A stretch of DNA of 31,985 nucleotides from DASUBV01 sp035763085. GTDB taxonomy: Bacteria > Actinomycetota > Actinomycetes > Streptosporangiales > Streptosporangiaceae. Under the pieces are notes generated by a model. That model searched no databases. It was not told the DNA's origin and saw nothing but the letters and a program-made list of their open reading frames with translations. The stretch spans positions 1 to 31,985 of the forward strand of contig DASUBV010000284.1 in assembly GCA_035763085.1 (NCBI GenBank), given 5' to 3'. Positions 1 through 7,771 of the stretch are shown one piece after another. Position 1 is the first letter of the stretch. Each line of letters opens with the position of its first letter. A program made the translations under genes and the position numbers.

Positions 1-352
1 TCGTGCGGCCGTACATGGTCTTCTCGCCGTAGGCGCCGTAGGCCTGCAGCACCTCGCGGCCGGGGTCTGACAGCAGCGGGAAGGTCAGGCCCTCCTTGTC
101 CCGGAACCTGGCCAGCTTGGCCGGGCCGTCCGGGGAGATCCCCAGCACCGTGTAGCCGGCCTGGGTCAGGTCGGCCTTGCTGTCCCGGAAGTCGCAGGCC
201 TGCTTGGTGCAGCCGGGCGTCATGGCCGCCGGGTAGAAGTAGATGATCACCCGCTGCCCGCGCAGCCCGGCCAGGCTCACCTGGTTGCCGTCGGCATCAG
301 GCAGCGTGAAATCGGGCGCCGGGTCTCCGGGCGCGAGCCTCTGGTCAGCCAC
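1..352 (-). CDS. bcp: Thiol-dependent peroxiredoxin (Bcp/PrxQ type), C-terminus cut by window edge
   Basis: Reduces hydrogen peroxide and organic hydroperoxides in the cytoplasm using thioredoxin. About 117 residues are visible of a family usually near 155. The start is GTG at 352 (VADQRLAPGDPAPDFTLPD), preceded by an AAGGAG-type ribosome site. The catalytic stretch TPGCTKQACDFRD carries the peroxidatic cysteine and, five residues later, the usual PrxQ resolving cysteine. ISPD and the GEKTMYGR segment near the edge are also typical. It lies beyond rdgB on the same strand, separated by the opposite-strand lipoprotein gene. The family call is secure. The missing C-terminus is only the window boundary, not a mutation. 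Confidence 0.93.
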   Translation of the reverse strand, partial: MADQRLAPGDPAPDFTLPDADGNQVSLAGLRGQRVIIYFYPAAMTPGCTKQACDFRDSKADLTQAGYTVLGISPDGPAKLARFRDKEGLTFPLLSDPGREVLQAYGAYGEKTMYGRT

Positions 353-477
353 GGGTCTCCTTCAGCGGCCATGGAGCTAGCGGTCAGCTGGCGCTGCGCG
401 GCCAGCCGGTCGCCCCTACCGTACAAGGCCCGCGCGTGCGCCCTGACCGGAACCCTCGGGCCGGCTAGCGTGTCTTT

Positions 478-1359
478 ATGCCCGGATTAATCGCTCCGGT
501 ACGGCTTAGCCGCCATTCGCGGCCGCGCGGGTTCCAGCCGCGCCGGTCCCGGCCGGCCGGCTCCGTCCGCCGGCCCGCCGCCGCGGCCGCCTGCGCCGCC
601 GCGACCATCGTGCTCGCGGCGGGCTGCGGCTCGCCGGCCGCCGGCGCCAGCGGCGCGCAGGCCATCACCACGGCAGCGCACCGTGCGGCCGCGATCACCT
701 CGGTGACGGCGGCCATCTCGGTGCGAGTCTCGGGCCCGGCCACCGTGACCACGACGGGGACGATCCGCGAGCGGCTCACCCCGGCGCCGCTGCTGAGCAT
801 GCAGCTGAGCTCAACCCTGGGCGGGTCCCCGGCGGCCTTCCGGGCGGTTGTCACCCGCAGCGCCCTTTACCTGCACCTGGGCGTGCTGGGCCAGATGCTG
901 GCCAAGCCGTGGCTGGAGGTCCCGCTGACCGGCGCCAGCGGCGGGCAGTCGACGTTCGCCCAGCTGCTGCGCAGCCTGACCTTCAGCGATCCGCTCGGCC
1001 AGGCCCGGCTGCTGCAGGCGGTCCGGCAGGCGCACCGGGTGGGCACCGCCGACATCGACGGCGTGCCGACCACGCAGTACTCGGCGACCTACAACCCGGC
1101 GCAGGCGCTGCCGGAGCTGTCGCCGTCGCTGCGCCGCCAGCTCGGCCCGCAGCTGCGCAGCATCCACGGCCAGGTGCACCTGAGCATCTGGATCGATGGC
1201 CAGCACCGGGTCCGCCGGATCACCGAGACCGGCCGCGTGGCGGCCGAGCACCTGATGACGACGATCACCTACAGCGGCTACAACCAGCCGGTCAGCATCA
1301 CCGTGCCGCCCGCCAGCCAGGTCCAGTCGGTGTCGGGCCTCGGCCAGCTCGGCGGCTAG
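478..1359 (+). CDS. Putative secreted lipoprotein (LppX/LprAFG-like fold suspected)
   Basis: The 293-residue protein starts with an arginine-rich N-region, then an alanine-rich hydrophobic stretch ending in LAAGC (Cys50), which looks like a lipoprotein signal. Position -3 is Ala rather than Leu, so the lipobox is slightly unusual. The mature part has an AITTAAHRAAAITSVTA segment followed by beta-strand-like blocks such as TGTIRERLTPAPLLSMQLS, VHLSIWIDGQHRVRRI and a final VSITVPPASQVQ. That pattern fits lipid-binding lipoproteins of the LppX/LprG kind that sit outside the membrane. This assignment is inference from the pattern. The gene stands alone between minus-strand bcp and rdgB and converges on rdgB with 27 bp between stops. 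A different lipoprotein family with the same fold is possible. Confidence 0.72.
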   Translation: MPGLIAPVRLSRHSRPRGFQPRRSRPAGSVRRPAAAAACAAATIVLAAGCGSPAAGASGAQAITTAAHRAAAITSVTAAISVRVSGPATVTTTGTIRERLTPAPLLSMQLSSTLGGSPAAFRAVVTRSALYLHLGVLGQMLAKPWLEVPLTGASGGQSTFAQLLRSLTFSDPLGQARLLQAVRQAHRVGTADIDGVPTTQYSATYNPAQALPELSPSLRRQLGPQLRSIHGQVHLSIWIDGQHRVRRITETGRVAAEHLMTTITYSGYNQPVSITVPPASQVQSVSGLGQLGG

Positions 1360-1386
1360 GCAGCCGGCCGTCCTGCCGCAGCCCGG

Positions 1387-2049
1387 CTAGCCGGACAGCC
1401 AGTCGGCGATCACCGGGGCCAGGGCGCGCAGCGCCCGGCCCCGGTGGCTGATCCGGTCCTTGGCGTCCGCGCTCAGCTCGCCGTTGGTCAGCTCGCCCGT
1501 GCCGTCCTGAGCCTGCGTGCCGTCCTGGGCCTCGTCCGCGACGAAGATCGGGTCGTAGCCGAAGCCGTTGCCGCCGCGCGCTTCATGGATGATCCTCCCG
1601 GCCATGATCCCCTCGCTGACGTACTCGCGGCCGGACGGCAGCACCAGCGCCGCCGAGCAGGCGAACTGCGCGCCGCGGCGCTCCTGCGGCACGTCGGCCA
1701 GCTGGCCCAGGACGAGCCGCAGGTTGGCCTCGTCATCGCCGTGCCGGCCCGCCCAGCGGGCCGACAGCACGCCCGGCATCCCGTTCAGCGCGTCCACGCA
1801 CAGGCCGGAGTCGTCGGCCACCGCGGGCAGGCCGGTGAAGGCCGCGATGGCCCGCGCCTTGAGCAGCGCGTTGGCCGCGAAGGTGGCCCCGGTCTCGCGG
1901 ACGTCGGGGGCACCGGGGAACTCTCCCAGGCCGGCCAGGTCAGCCGCGACGCCGCCGGCCTGCAGGATGCGGGCCAGCTCCGCCAGCTTCTTGGCATTGG
2001 CGGTGGCCAGGACGAGCCGGGCCCGGCCGGCCGGGCTGGCGCCCGTCAT
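1387..2049 (-). CDS. rdgB: Non-canonical purine NTP pyrophosphatase (RdgB/HAM1)
   Basis: Hydrolyses dITP, ITP and XTP to monophosphates, which keeps deaminated purines out of nucleic acids. The 220-residue protein shows the N-terminal LVLATANAKKLAEL, TFAANALLKA, the catalytic VADDSGL (Asp79/Asp80), GVLSARWAG, GNGFGYDPIF (161-169) and the SHRGRAL signature (201-207). The ATG overlaps the rph stop as ATGA, so translation is probably coupled. Residues about 172-188, just after FVADE, form an extra segment containing two AQDGT units. It corresponds to an imperfect 18-bp tandem duplication at 1499-1534 and is longer than this loop usually is. Function should be intact because all signature motifs remain. 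Confidence 0.95.
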   Translation of the reverse strand: MTGASPAGRARLVLATANAKKLAELARILQAGGVAADLAGLGEFPGAPDVRETGATFAANALLKARAIAAFTGLPAVADDSGLCVDALNGMPGVLSARWAGRHGDDEANLRLVLGQLADVPQERRGAQFACSAALVLPSGREYVSEGIMAGRIIHEARGGNGFGYDPIFVADEAQDGTQAQDGTGELTNGELSADAKDRISHRGRALRALAPVIADWLSG

Positions 2050-2765
2050 GCGGCCAGCGCAGCCTGCTGGATGGCGGCCAGCTCGGTGCAGCCGGCCACG
2101 GCCAGGCCGAGCAGCTCATCGAGGAGCTCGCGGCCGAATGGCTCGCGCTCGGCCGTGCCCTGCACCTCGACGAAGCGGCCGTCCCCGGTGCAGACCACGT
2201 TCATGTCGGTCTCGGCGATGACATCCTCGGCGTAGTTCAGGTCCAGCCGGGGCTCGCCGTCCAGGATGCCGACGCTGACCGCCGATACCGACGCGGTCAG
2301 CGGGTTGCCCTTGCAGCGCTTGCGGCCGGCCAGCCAGGACACCGCGTCGGCCAGCGCGACATAGCCGCCGGTGATCGCGGCGGTCCGGGTGCCGCCGTCG
2401 GCCTGCAGCACGTCGCAGTCGATGATGACGGTGTTCTCGCCCAGCGCCTTGGGATCGATGCAGGCGCGCAGCGACCGGCCGATGAGCCGGGAGATCTCGT
2501 GCGTGCGGCCGCCCAGCCGGCCCTTCACCGATTCACGGTCGTTGCGGGTGTTGGTCGCCCGCGGCAGCATCGCGTACTCGGCGGTGACCCAGCCCATGCC
2601 GCTGCCGCGGCGCCAGCGCGGCACGTCCTCGTTCACGCTGGCCGCGCACAGCACCCGGGTGCCGCCGAACTCCACGAGGACCGAGCCCTCGGCGTGCGCC
2701 AGCCAGTTCCTGGTGATCTTGACGTCGCGCAGCTGATCCGGGCGTCGTCCATCGGGTCGAGGCAT
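2046..2765 (-). CDS. rph: Ribonuclease PH
   Basis: Phosphorolytic 3'-to-5' exoribonuclease that trims tRNA 3' ends. It is 239 residues, the normal size. Visible family features are the opening RPDQLRDVKITRNW, the RGSGMGWVTAEYAMLPRATNTR block, the RTHEISRLIGRSLRACID helix, IIDCDVLQADGGTRTAAITGGY with the phosphate-binding GTRTAA (125-130), and the C-terminal GRFVEVQGTAE. It begins at ATG 2765, 15 bp after the epimerase gene upstream on the same strand. It ends inside the rdgB start codon. The rph-rdgB pair is conserved across actinobacteria. Confidence 0.97.
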   Translation of the reverse strand: MPRPDGRRPDQLRDVKITRNWLAHAEGSVLVEFGGTRVLCAASVNEDVPRWRRGSGMGWVTAEYAMLPRATNTRNDRESVKGRLGGRTHEISRLIGRSLRACIDPKALGENTVIIDCDVLQADGGTRTAAITGGYVALADAVSWLAGRKRCKGNPLTASVSAVSVGILDGEPRLDLNYAEDVIAETDMNVVCTGDGRFVEVQGTAEREPFGRELLDELLGLAVAGCTELAAIQQAALAA

Positions 2766-2780
2766 GGCCGCCAGCCTAGA

Positions 2781-3719
2781 TCAGAAGCCGGACCGGTCGC
2801 CCGCGCCGGCCTCGATCCACTGGTACACCGCGCGGACGCCGTCGGTCAGCGGGGTGACCGGCGTCCAGCCCAGGTCCCGCTCCGCGCGCTCCACGGCCAC
2901 CGCGCTGCGCAGCAGCTCGCCCGGCCGCGCGGCGGCGAACACGGGCTCGACCGTCCGCCCGGCGGCCGCGCCGATGACCTCGGCCAGCTCCAGCACGCTG
3001 ACCTCGCGGCCGGTGCCGATGTTCCAGGTGCCCGGCCGGCCGTGGCCGGCCGCGGCCAGGAAGCCCGCCACCGCGTCGCCGACGTAGACGTAGTCCCGCG
3101 TCTGCTGTCCGTCGCCGTAGATCGTCGGGCGCTCTCCGGCGAGGACCCGCGAGCAGAAGATCGGGATGACGCCCGCCTCGCCGCTGGGATCCTGGCGGGG
3201 CCCGTAGACGTTGGCGAAGCGCAGCACGGTGTGCGCGGTGCCGTGCAGCCGGTTGTAGAGGCCGACGTACTGCTCGGCGCAGTGCTTGGCCACCCCGTAG
3301 GGCGACTCCGGCAGCGGCAGCACGTCCTCCAGCGACGGGATCGGGGCGTCCCGCCCGTACAGGGCGCCCCCGGTGGAGCACAGCACCACCCGCGACCCGG
3401 CGGCCCGCGCCGCCTCCAGCACGTTCACCGTGCCCACCACGTTCGCCTGGGCGTCGGCGGCGGGCCCGGTCACGCTGGCTCGCACGTCGATCTGCGCCGC
3501 GAGGTGGAAGATCAGCTGGGGGCGCAGGTCGGCGACCAGGCTGGTCAGCGGGCCGGCCTGGGTCACGCTCAGCTTGTGCAGCGTGGCCCGCTCGTCCAGC
3601 CGGCCGGGCCGCCCGGCGGACAGGTCATCGACGACCGCCACCTCGTCCCCGCGGGCCAGCAGGGCATCGGTCAGGTGCGACCCGATGAACCCGGCGCCAC
3701 CCGTCACGACTACTCGCAT
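2781..3719 (-). CDS. NAD-dependent nucleotide-sugar epimerase/dehydratase (GalE-like extended SDR)
   Basis: A 312-residue extended short-chain dehydrogenase that most likely epimerises a UDP-sugar in the cytoplasm. The N-terminus carries the NAD-binding TGGAGFIG motif (6-13), then Asp31-Asp32 in the position that favours NAD. The catalytic set is Ser115/Thr116 and Tyr141-x-x-x-Lys145 in SPYGVAKH. RFANVYGPRQDP and GDGQQTRDYVYVGD are typical of UDP-glucose 4-epimerase relatives. The exact sugar cannot be told from sequence alone. It is the first gene of a minus-strand run with rph and rdgB (15-bp gap). It diverges from the GT87 glycosyltransferase across a 436-bp intergenic region, suggesting both serve envelope glycan synthesis. 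Confidence 0.88.
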   Translation of the reverse strand: MRVVVTGGAGFIGSHLTDALLARGDEVAVVDDLSAGRPGRLDERATLHKLSVTQAGPLTSLVADLRPQLIFHLAAQIDVRASVTGPAADAQANVVGTVNVLEAARAAGSRVVLCSTGGALYGRDAPIPSLEDVLPLPESPYGVAKHCAEQYVGLYNRLHGTAHTVLRFANVYGPRQDPSGEAGVIPIFCSRVLAGERPTIYGDGQQTRDYVYVGDAVAGFLAAAGHGRPGTWNIGTGREVSVLELAEVIGAAAGRTVEPVFAAARPGELLRSAVAVERAERDLGWTPVTPLTDGVRAVYQWIEAGAGDRSGF

Positions 3720-4155
3720 GGCTGTGGAGTCTATGTGCCGGGCGGCCCCGGCCGGACCGCAGCCGGCCGGCCGGCGGGTCCGGGCGGCCGGCGCCGGCGT
3801 ATTACCTGCTGAATCGCCGCGGCTGGCGATTTAATAAGGCGAAGGCATAGCCGGGGCAACATATCGGCGGAAACTTTACGGAGTTTTTGCGCCGGACCAG
3901 CGATATTCGGACGCGCCTGCCCGGGGGCCCGGCTATTGTCGGTGACGGCGCAGTCGTGGGGCGCCATCCCGGGTCCGGGGGCATACGAGCGGGGTCGGCC
4001 AGCGGGGCCAGTATCGCTATCCAGCATGCGTTCGGCCAGGTCAGCGCCAATGACCGGCTGCCAGGACCGGCTGCCTCCAAGCGCGCCCTCGTTAAGGGCA
4101 TGGCAAATAGCACGTTTCGGTATTTCCATTCTCCGGGGAATGCGGAGGCACACGG
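3720..4155. other. 436-bp divergent intergenic region between epimerase and GT87 genes
   Basis: This stretch is visibly less GC-rich than its surroundings, especially 3830-3900 and 4090-4145, and I see no convincing gene in it. Its open frames on both strands lack family resemblance, and coding-type third-position bias is absent. It should contain the promoters of both flanking divergent genes and has an inverted repeat at 3812-3831. The ribosome site of the plus-strand gene, GGAGG at 4144-4148, ends it. Confidence 0.6.
3812..3831. repeat. Inverted repeat AATCGCC-6 nt-GGCGATT in divergent promoter region
   Basis: Two perfect 7-bp arms (3812-3818 and 3825-3831) flank a GCGGCT loop and are followed by TTAATAA. 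The element lies about 92 bp upstream of the epimerase start and 325 bp upstream of the GT87 start. It could be an operator or a structured 5' leader. There is no T-run in the right place for a terminator. Confidence 0.4.
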
Positions 4156-5481
4156 GTGGCATTGTGGTCAGCGGTCAGGTTGCGAATTGAAAGGCCGGAT
4201 GGCCGCCCTGATCCCGGCGTGATGGCCCGGCGCCTGCCCCTGCTGACCGCGGCCGCGGCCTGGCTGGCCGCCCTCGCCGCGGTGGGCCTGCTGGTGCACC
4301 TGAGCATCGCCAGCCCGCAGCACTCCCGCCTGCTGGACCTCAATGTCTACCGGGCCGGCGGGCAGACGATGCTGCACGGCGGGGCGCTGTACGCGATGCA
4401 GGCCAGGCAGCACCTGCTGTTCACCTATCCCCCGGTCTCCGCCATCCTGGCCGTGCCGCTGGCGCTGGTCTCCTGGCCCGCGGCCCAGCTGCTGTGGATC
4501 CCGGTTATCTACGTCCCGCTGGCGGTCAGCGTCCGGTACGGCTTCGCCCCGCTGCTGGCCCGGGCCGGGCACTACGCGCCCGCCTTCTTCGCAGCCCTGT
4601 TCGCGCTGTGCGCCTACCTGCTGCCGGTCCGCCAGGAGATGCGCTACGGGCAGGTCGACATCCTGCTGGTCGCCCTGTGCGTGCTGGACTGCGCCGCGCC
4701 CCGGGCCCGCTGGCCGCGCGGCGCGCTGATCGGGCTGGCCACCGCGATCAAGCTGGTGCCCGGCGTCTTCCTCGTCTACCTGCTGATCACCGGCCGGCGC
4801 CGGGCCGCCGGGGTGGCCGTGGCGACCTTTGCCGGGCTGACCGGGCTGGCCTGGCTGATCGCGCCGCGCGACTCCGCGGACTACTGGACCAGCGCGATCT
4901 TCAACGCCCACCGGCTGGGCCCCAACGCCCAGGCCGCCAACCAGGCGCTGCGCGGCATGGTCCTGCGCATGTTCGTCCCGCACCCGGCCCCGGTCGCGCT
5001 GTGGCTCGGCGTCGCCGCGCTCGTCGCGGCGGGCGGCTTCCTGGCCGCCCGGCAGGCATTCCGCCGCGGGCAGGAGATGGCGGGCATCGCCATCACCGGG
5101 CTGCTGGCGGCCCTGCTGTCCCCGGTGGCCTGGATTCACCACTTCTGCTGGGTCGTGCTGGCCCTCGGCGTGATCATCGGTGACGGCCGCAGCTGGCGGC
5201 GGGCCGGCATCGCGGTGGCGGCCGGCGAGCTGTTCGCCAGCACCCTGCCGGTCTGGGCCAAGTACCTGCTACTGCAGCGGGCGATCGGGCCGCTGGCCGG
5301 CCGCACCCTCGAGGACACCTTCGGGCTGGCCGCGATCGCGCTGATCGGGATTGTCGCCTGGATCGGGACGCGGCCCCCGCCGGCCGTGGCCGGCCTCGTG
5401 CCCTGGCCGCGCCCGGCCGTGCAGGCAGCTACACCGTCAGCCGCCGTCGAGGACCAGGTGCTGGCCGGCAGTCGCGACTGA
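4156..5481 (+). CDS. GT87 (DUF2029) polyprenyl-phosphomannose-dependent mannosyltransferase, membrane
   Basis: A 441-residue polytopic membrane protein of the GT-C glycosyltransferase type. The GTG start at 4156 is chosen because GGAGG lies 7 bp upstream. An ATG at 4222 is a weaker alternative. After the first membrane helix comes LLDLNVYRAGG, whose Asp61 sits where PimE-like enzymes have their catalytic aspartate. FTYPPVSAILAVPLAL and VRQEMRYGQVDILLVALC are further GT87 signatures. About ten hydrophobic segments follow, including LSPVAWIHHFCWVVLALGVI. Known relatives transfer mannose from polyprenyl-phosphate-mannose to lipids or glycans on the outer face. The acceptor here is unknown. Its 3' end overlaps the 3' end of the opposite-strand MBL gene by 45 bp. 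Confidence 0.88.
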   Translation: MALWSAVRLRIERPDGRPDPGVMARRLPLLTAAAAWLAALAAVGLLVHLSIASPQHSRLLDLNVYRAGGQTMLHGGALYAMQARQHLLFTYPPVSAILAVPLALVSWPAAQLLWIPVIYVPLAVSVRYGFAPLLARAGHYAPAFFAALFALCAYLLPVRQEMRYGQVDILLVALCVLDCAAPRARWPRGALIGLATAIKLVPGVFLVYLLITGRRRAAGVAVATFAGLTGLAWLIAPRDSADYWTSAIFNAHRLGPNAQAANQALRGMVLRMFVPHPAPVALWLGVAALVAAGGFLAARQAFRRGQEMAGIAITGLLAALLSPVAWIHHFCWVVLALGVIIGDGRSWRRAGIAVAAGELFASTLPVWAKYLLLQRAIGPLAGRTLEDTFGLAAIALIGIVAWIGTRPPPAVAGLVPWPRPAVQAATPSAAVEDQVLAGSRD

Positions 5482-6192
5482 CAGCGGCCCGCTGAAGGCC
5501 GCCGACGCCTCGGCCCGGGAATGCCGCGGGTCGTTCCAGGCGACCAGGTGAGTCAGCACCAGCTCGCCGGCCCCGGCCCGGGCGGCATACTGGCCAGCCT
5601 GCCCGGCGGTGAGGTGCAGCTCGCCGGGCAGCCCGCGGCCAGCCAGGAACGATGCCTCGCAGAGCAGGACGTCCGCGCCGGCCGCCAGCCTCGCCAGCTC
5701 GTCACAGGGCCCGGTGTCGGCCGAGTAGGCCAGCGCCCGGCCGCCGTGCTCGATCCGGAAGCCGAAGGTTTCCACCGAGTGGTTCATCCAGCCGGCGGTG
5801 ACCCGCAGCGGGCCGATCTCGATGGTGCCGGGAGCCAGGGTGCGGAATTCGAACGCCTCGGTCATGCCGGAGCCCGGATCCAGGCCCATGGCCCGGGTCA
5901 GCCGCTCGCCGGTGCGGGCCGGCGCGTAGACCGGCAGCCGGGGCCGCGGGCCGTCGGGATGGTAGCGCCGGGCCACCAGGTACCCGCACATGTCCAGGCA
6001 GTGGTCAGCGTGCTGGTGGCTCAGGCAGACCGCGTCCACCGCGTCCAGATCGCAGTGCCGCTGCAGCGCGCCGAGTGCCCCGTTGCCCAGGTCGAGAACC
6101 AGCCGGAAGCCGTCGGCTTCGATCAGGTAGCTGGAGGCCGGGCTGTCCGGGCCGGCGAAGCTGCCGGCGCAGCCGATGATCGTGATCCGCAT
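5437..6192 (-). CDS. MBL-fold phosphodiesterase, Rv1339-like (candidate cAMP phosphodiesterase)
   Basis: A 251-residue metallo-beta-lactamase-fold hydrolase. The zinc motif is SHQHADHC, giving His59, His61, Asp63 and His64. The opening GCAGSFAGPDSPASSYLI, the following GALGALQRHCD, CGYLVARRYHP, SADTGPCDEL and LTHLVAWNDPRHS closely resemble my memory of M. tuberculosis Rv1339, reported to hydrolyse cyclic AMP. In M. tuberculosis that gene lies just before rph. Here an epimerase and a GT87 gene separate them, supporting orthology in a rearranged locus. RNase Z-like activity is the main alternative, since the two families share the fold. The 45-bp tail-to-tail overlap with the mannosyltransferase gene means the two mRNAs are complementary at their ends. 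Confidence 0.87.
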   Translation of the reverse strand: MRITIIGCAGSFAGPDSPASSYLIEADGFRLVLDLGNGALGALQRHCDLDAVDAVCLSHQHADHCLDMCGYLVARRYHPDGPRPRLPVYAPARTGERLTRAMGLDPGSGMTEAFEFRTLAPGTIEIGPLRVTAGWMNHSVETFGFRIEHGGRALAYSADTGPCDELARLAAGADVLLCEASFLAGRGLPGELHLTAGQAGQYAARAGAGELVLTHLVAWNDPRHSRAEASAAFSGPLSVATAGQHLVLDGG

Positions 6193-6229
6193 GACAGCTC
6201 AGGCTAGTTGAGATGGCCCGCTCGCCTGC

Positions 6230-6249
6230 GCGGCGCCAGCTGGCGCCGC
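6230..6249. promoter_or_regulatory. 20-bp perfect palindrome, candidate operator between MBL and MFS genes
   Basis: GCGGCGCCAGCTGGCGCCGC reads identically on both strands. Shorter outer arms, CCTGCG at 6225-6230 and CGCAGG at 6260-6265, add a second level of dyad. It lies 38 bp upstream of the minus-strand MBL gene and about 180 bp upstream of the MFS gene. A dimeric regulator site is the simplest reading. Chance is not excluded in such GC-rich DNA. Confidence 0.4.
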
Positions 6250-6431
6250 CTTCCCCCGTCGCAGGCTCCTCAGTCCAGGCGGCGCCGCGCCTCCCCGGCT
6301 CGCTCGCGGGCGGCGCTCGGTCACATTGCGGATCAGGATCTACCAAAGACGACCGCGAAGCGGCATGATCCCTGCAAGGTGTTCGTGCCGGGCCACCCTC
6401 AGCCAGGGCCCGGCCTGCGGCGGAGGTGCTA

Positions 6432-7727
6432 GTGACCGGACAGGCGGCCGACCAGGCCCGTGCAGTGCCCCTCGCGCTGGCCGAGCCCACCGTGCACGTC
6501 CGCGGCCGCTGGATCGCCGGGCTCGGGCTGGCCACGCTCGGGCTGTGGACCGGGGCCCTGACCCCGCTGCAGGTCATGCTGCCCCAGCAGCTGCAGGACA
6601 TCACCCCGCAGCACAAGATCGCGGCGCTGGCGGTGGTCTCCGCGGTAGGCGCGGTGGCCTCGGTCATCGCGACCCCGGTCGCCGGCGCCCTGTCCGACCG
6701 GACCACGCACGCGTTCGGGCTCGGCCGGCTGCGCGGCCGGCGGCACCGCTGGACGCTGGGCATGGCGCTGCTGGCGGCCATCTGCCTGATCGTGCTGGCC
6801 GGGCAGCGCTCGGTGGCCGGGGTGGCCCTGCTGTGGGTGCTGTTCAGCGCGTTCCAGAACGGCGAGTACGCCAGCCTCAGCGCCGCCATCCCCGACCACG
6901 TCCCGGTCCGCCAGCGGGCGACGGTGGCAGGCTGGGTCGGCATGCCGCAGGCCCTCGGCCTGGTGATCGGCACCGTCCTGGTCGTGGACGTGTTCACCAT
7001 CGACACCTGGCCGGGGCTGCGGTCCGGCTACGTGACGCTGGCCATCATGATGCTCGGGCTGGCCATCCCGTTCGCGCTGCTCACCGCCGACCACCCGCTG
7101 GATCCCGGCCACCGCGAGCCGCTGACCGTGCGCAAGCTGCTGTCCTCGTACTGGATCAGCCCGCGCCGTTACCCCGACTTCGGCTGGGCCTGGCTGACCC
7201 GGTTCCTGGCGTCGCTGGCCATCGCGATGGGCACGCTGTACCTGCTGTACTTCCTGCGCGACGGGGTGCACTACGCCCACCCGGCCCAGGGCCTGCTGAT
7301 CCTGATCGTCATCTACACCGTGTGCGTGGTGGTCACCGCCATCGTCGGCGGGATGATCTCCGACCGGCTGGGCCGCCGCAAGGTCATCGTCACCGTCGGC
7401 GGCTCGCTGATGGGGACGGCCGCGCTGCTGCTGACCTTCGCGGAAACCTGGCCCGCCGCGCTGGTGGCGGCCGTGCTGTTCGGCTCGGGCTTCGGCGCCT
7501 ACCTGGCCGTGGACCAGGCGCTCATCACCCAGGTGCTGCCCGAGGCCGCGGACCGGGCCAAGGACCTGGGCATCATCAACATCGCCATCGTGTCGCCCGG
7601 CGCGGTCGGCGCCGTGCTGGCCGGCGGCCTGGTCACGGTGGGCGGCTACCCCACCTTGTTCGGCGGCACGGCGGTCGTTGCGGCACTCGGCTCGGTCCTG
7701 GTCTGGCGCATCAGGTCCGTCCCCTGA
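6432..7727 (+). CDS. MFS transporter, 12 predicted membrane helices
   Basis: A 431-residue major facilitator. The GTG at 6432 is preferred over one at 6426 because GGAGG (6422-6426) then has 5-bp spacing. The pattern is two six-helix halves. The loop between helices 2 and 3 reads GALSDRTTHAFGLGRLRGRRHR, and its counterpart in the second half reads GGMISDRLGRRKVIV, a clear MFS motif A. Between the halves is a central loop, LDPGHREPLTVRKLLSSYWISPRRYPDF, followed by FGWAWLTRFL. That arrangement resembles actinobacterial MFS proteins of the sugar/glycoside-permease-like group. The substrate cannot be predicted. It converges with the thioesterase gene, with 44 bp between the stops. Confidence 0.9.
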   Translation: MTGQAADQARAVPLALAEPTVHVRGRWIAGLGLATLGLWTGALTPLQVMLPQQLQDITPQHKIAALAVVSAVGAVASVIATPVAGALSDRTTHAFGLGRLRGRRHRWTLGMALLAAICLIVLAGQRSVAGVALLWVLFSAFQNGEYASLSAAIPDHVPVRQRATVAGWVGMPQALGLVIGTVLVVDVFTIDTWPGLRSGYVTLAIMMLGLAIPFALLTADHPLDPGHREPLTVRKLLSSYWISPRRYPDFGWAWLTRFLASLAIAMGTLYLLYFLRDGVHYAHPAQGLLILIVIYTVCVVVTAIVGGMISDRLGRRKVIVTVGGSLMGTAALLLTFAETWPAALVAAVLFGSGFGAYLAVDQALITQVLPEAADRAKDLGIINIAIVSPGAVGAVLAGGLVTVGGYPTLFGGTAVVAALGSVLVWRIRSVP

Positions 7728-7771
7728 GGGCCCGTGCCGCGCGGCCGGCCGGGACGGCCTGGCCGCCGGGG

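Noticed and set aside
3731..4162. Possible minus-strand gene in the epimerase/GT87 gap
   Set aside because: No ribosome site or coding-type codon bias is seen, its composition is mixed, and the region must hold divergent promoters.
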